64,000 nt of DNA from Bolinopsis microptera (Eukaryota; Ctenophora; Tentaculata; Lobata; Bolinopsidae), in assembly GCF_026151205.1 (NCBI RefSeq), contig NC_087076.1, positions 7,106,902 to 7,170,901 on the forward strand. The letters are read 5' to 3'. The notes under the pieces are model-generated. The model was not told the origin of the DNA. It searched no databases and saw only the letters and a list, made by a program, of their open reading frames with translations. A program made the position numbers and the translations under genes. This document shows, piece after piece, positions 61,586-64,000 of the stretch (position 1 is the stretch's first letter; each line of letters starts with the position of its first letter).

Positions 61586-62644
61586 TTACAATTTACAATT
61601 AGCAACCTTGAATATCTTCGTGTCTTGAGGAATGTAACCGTTTTTCATAAAAGCATCTCTTCTACTTAAACAGTGTGATCGTGATCTCACATGTGTCCCA
61701 ATATCCATAAAGTGAGTTCCAAAAGTAGAAGGAAAGGATATTTTGCAAATCGTACAATTAATGAATTTCAAGTCAGATGACATGGCAGACTCAAAGATAT
61801 ACGGAGGTGTTTCGCAAAACCTACAAGCTGCCATCCGACAACAACAACCCATTAGAAAGACATGAGGGTGGTATTTATTAGTAGGATGAGGGGCCTTTAC
61901 ATCATCACCCGGTTTAATAGGCCCCTTAATAAGTTGTAGAAACTTTGGTGGATTACACTGTGTCACTGTACTCTTAAAATACTGTTTTACAGCGGAGGTA
62001 TGTTGGGAAGATCTCAAATGTTGATCTAGAGAGAAACTAAACAAACCATCTTGATGGCTGGAAGTACTCAAATGCTTGAAATTGATTGAAAATGCTTTTT
62101 CCACCGGGCTGAAACAAAGTCTGCAATACAGGGTAAACTCAAAGTTATAAACCTTCTTGATGATTTCAGAAGACATTGGTCTAAACTTGGGAGTAAGGGC
62201 ATTTGAGTGATCCATTTCGAGAACGGGTACATAGTGATAATTCTTAATATTATCGCCACAAATTTGTCTATGATGACGGTGATGTTTGAAAAGGTTTTGG
62301 TCACCTGAAATGTGGGCAAAACATTCAATGCAGCATTTTGGAAGGACTGACGTATCGATATCCTCTGCTAATTTTTCCTTGTATGCATCAGCAGATATCA
62401 TTTCGTTTTCATTGTACTCAACACCTTTTGGGTGATCATATGTCTCAATGAGGTTCAACTGTCTCCACAAGCTGTAGACCTGGTACTTGAGCTCAGTTTG
62501 TAATGAAGAGAGTAGCAAACTATCAACTCCCTTGACAGTATTCTGTTTCTCTGCTAGACTAGAAACAGTTCCTTCCCCCTCAGTTAGGTTATCAGTTTTG
62601 ACTCTCTTGTTGCTAATCTTCTCCGCTGAATCCAACTCAGCCAT
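61586..62644 (-). CDS. Single-exon zinc-finger protein, paralogue of the 60338-61384 product
   Basis: 352 residues from ATG 62644 with no intron. It has the same layout as its neighbour: a helical N-terminal region (SLLLSSLQTELKYQVYSLW), a finger at C105/C108 with an HHRHH cluster, a middle finger at C174/C177 with histidines near 209-215, then HPHVFLMGCCCRMAACRFCE (259-278), and a last finger CTICKISFPSTFGTHFMDIG with H318 and H324. The gene ends 201 bases from the start of the next one on the same strand, which suggests tandem duplication. The second finger of the neighbour has no clear counterpart here. No family name can be given. Confidence 0.87.
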   Translation of the reverse strand: MAELDSAEKISNKRVKTDNLTEGEGTVSSLAEKQNTVKGVDSLLLSSLQTELKYQVYSLWRQLNLIETYDHPKGVEYNENEMISADAYKEKLAEDIDTSVLPKCCIECFAHISGDQNLFKHHRHHRQICGDNIKNYHYVPVLEMDHSNALTPKFRPMSSEIIKKVYNFEFTLYCRLCFSPVEKAFSINFKHLSTSSHQDGLFSFSLDQHLRSSQHTSAVKQYFKSTVTQCNPPKFLQLIKGPIKPGDDVKAPHPTNKYHPHVFLMGCCCRMAACRFCETPPYIFESAMSSDLKFINCTICKISFPSTFGTHFMDIGTHVRSRSHCLSRRDAFMKNGYIPQDTKIFKVANCKL

Positions 62645-63118
62645 CTAAGTGAAAAATGTCATCAAAATGGACAAATAGTAAGGTTATAACGCATATAAAT
62701 ATAGAAATTTCCGATGAAAATTATTAGAATTCCTGGACAAATACTTTTAAACAAATGTACAGTGATATCAATCCATATGACTAAACGAGCAGTCCAAGTA
62801 CCTCAGTATTAATCAGTAATCACTTTCTTAAATTGCATTACAAAAATAATAAAAACGGAAGCTTTCAAAAGTTATCACAAATATTAAATTCAATTTTAGT
62901 GAAACCTATTCTAACATCCTAGACGTGACCAGAATTTATATAACTATATAAGGTTTATAAATAGCAGAACAGAGTTGAATTAACCCAATTATGCGATAGA
63001 ATACTGTACTTAAATCTGTAATGTATAAACTTACAACGTCTACAACCTTAAAGCTAACTTTAAATAACTGAACTTTGGACACAATATGATGTACCTAAAA
63101 AAGCACACCTAATCTACG
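62645..63118. other. Intergenic gap
   Basis: AT-rich; presumably the promoter of the 62644 gene and the 3' flank of the protease gene. Nothing else recognised. Confidence 0.5.
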
Positions 63119-63622
63119 TTAACTCCACAAAGTAAACAAAACCCGCCCCTTAATAAGACCGAGAGGGAGGGGCCCATACTCTCTAGAATCTACAGAGTTA
63201 TACTTGTTATCTCCCTCTAACCAGCAGTAACCTGTGGGAACTGTTAGTTTGCCCTGGTACGCATGTTTACGCGCATAAGTCCCCTGGTTGTCCTCATCAA
63301 CATCAACCAGCTGACCAGCCAACGCTTTTACCCTCTTAACAATGTAGGCATCACACTCTTCAGGGTCATGTGCCAGGATGATGTCATTCTCTTTAACCTT
63401 GGTGACTGGAGTCATGAGGTCGATCAGGACACGTGATTTTGGGGATCTCTCGTTGAAGGTAGGGGCCATGCTTTTACCGGTGACAACTGCCGTGGTGGCT
63501 ATTCTGGAGGTGATGAAGAAGGTTGCTAGACTCGTGCCAACAACTGTGTATGTTATCTGCCGTTTGTGGTGGTTGAGAAACTGTACAACTCTCTTCCCAT
63601 GTGCTACTGCAGCAGACTGCAT
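63119..63622 (-). CDS. IMMP2L: Mitochondrial inner membrane protease subunit (IMMP2L-like)
   Basis: 167 residues, single exon, ATG 63622. A basic N-terminus (HGKRVVQFLNHHKRQ) precedes a hydrophobic segment at about 23-48, as in an inner-membrane anchor. The signal peptidase I signature follows: GKSMAPTF with catalytic Ser51, YIVKRVKAL with catalytic Lys96, and the late box GDNKYNSVDSREYGPLPLGL (137-156). Length matches IMMP subunits (about 165-175). The insertion after the serine box and GYCWLEGDN favour subunit 2, but the GDN…DSRxYGP box also resembles subunit 1, so the subunit call is moderate. The enzyme removes intermembrane-space sorting signals from mitochondrial proteins. No damage seen. 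Confidence 0.88.
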   Translation of the reverse strand: MQSAAVAHGKRVVQFLNHHKRQITYTVVGTSLATFFITSRIATTAVVTGKSMAPTFNERSPKSRVLIDLMTPVTKVKENDIILAHDPEECDAYIVKRVKALAGQLVDVDEDNQGTYARKHAYQGKLTVPTGYCWLEGDNKYNSVDSREYGPLPLGLIKGRVLFTLWS

Positions 63623-64000
63623 GCTTCCTGGGTGTCATTTGTTAAATTAACGGTAATTGTGGAGACAAAATAACAGTTAGATCAGTGAATAGTGAATAAC
63701 CGCTCAACACTTTCTTTATGTTATGACGGTTAAAATGCTCGATGGGGGAACAAAAAGAGCATAACGTGAAACGTGATATTATAATCGTTTCAAAATATTA
63801 TAGTAAGTTACATGCAATTAGAAAATGTTTCACTTATTCTTTTATTTACTACGAAGTAAGAACAGCACAAGTGTATACAATTTTTAATGAAATGAAATTG
63901 AAATCGAGAAATTTGGGGAATCTTTAAGGAATCTACAAAATATATAATATAGATCTGTTCTTATAAAAAGGTATTCAAAAATACTTCTTATGAAGAGGGA
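63623..64000. other. Upstream of the protease gene; window end
   Basis: No feature supported; AT-rich with a short + frame lacking similarity. Confidence 0.45.

Overview
The window is animal nuclear DNA. Spliced genes have GT-AG introns, one gene has a TATA/CCAAT promoter, polyadenylation signals are AATAAA, and the proteins are animal housekeeping and signalling families (alpha-tubulin, TADA3, ZFR, an SLC22 transporter, a mitochondrial inner-membrane protease). DNA transposons, foldback elements, satellites and LINE fragments fill much of the space between genes. It looks like a repeat-rich invertebrate, possibly an early-branching one such as a cnidarian; the lineage is an inference and is not fixed by the sequence.

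Layout. 1-723: last coding part of a Lys/Ser/Glu-rich protein (+). 1993-2823: relic of a second SLC22 gene holding a hAT-like element. 4780-9099: a complete 13-exon SLC22 transporter (+). 9406-12382: foldback element copy 1. 12.4-21 kb: gene-poor and repeat-rich, with palindromes, a 7-bp microsatellite, a mariner-like element, the 3' part of an endonuclease-type LINE followed by a 5S rRNA-like segment, a reverse transcriptase fragment, and a minisatellite. 21391-22049: disrupted CAP-domain gene (+). 22836-28632 (-): a decayed multidomain receptor gene with kringle, sushi, galectin and seven-helix parts, cut by a 2-kb TTAA element. 29285-32613: alpha-tubulin (+). 33-42.3 kb: a satellite of about 365-bp units, a roughly 800-bp GA/GACA tract, and foldback copy 2 inserted in the satellite. 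43710-46439: TADA3 (-). 50709-56875: ZFR (-). 57732-63622: four single-exon genes (-), three of them zinc-finger proteins and the last an IMMP-type protease.

The best-supported unusual structure is the pair of foldback elements (37380-40633 and 9406-12382). Both have the same 20-bp termini, perfect 8-bp target duplications, arms reaching about 1.4 kb, and a GC-rich hairpin array at each end. Small secondary insertions in their arms have 8-bp duplications of their own, and the opposite arm preserves the empty site. Other notable points are the decayed kringle/sushi/galectin/7TM gene, a minisatellite that has copied a ZFR splice acceptor, and a small family of intronless zinc-finger genes. The housekeeping genes (TADA3 and ZFR for transcription and RNA, tubulin, IMMP) show no operon-like or pathway linkage beyond being on the same strand.
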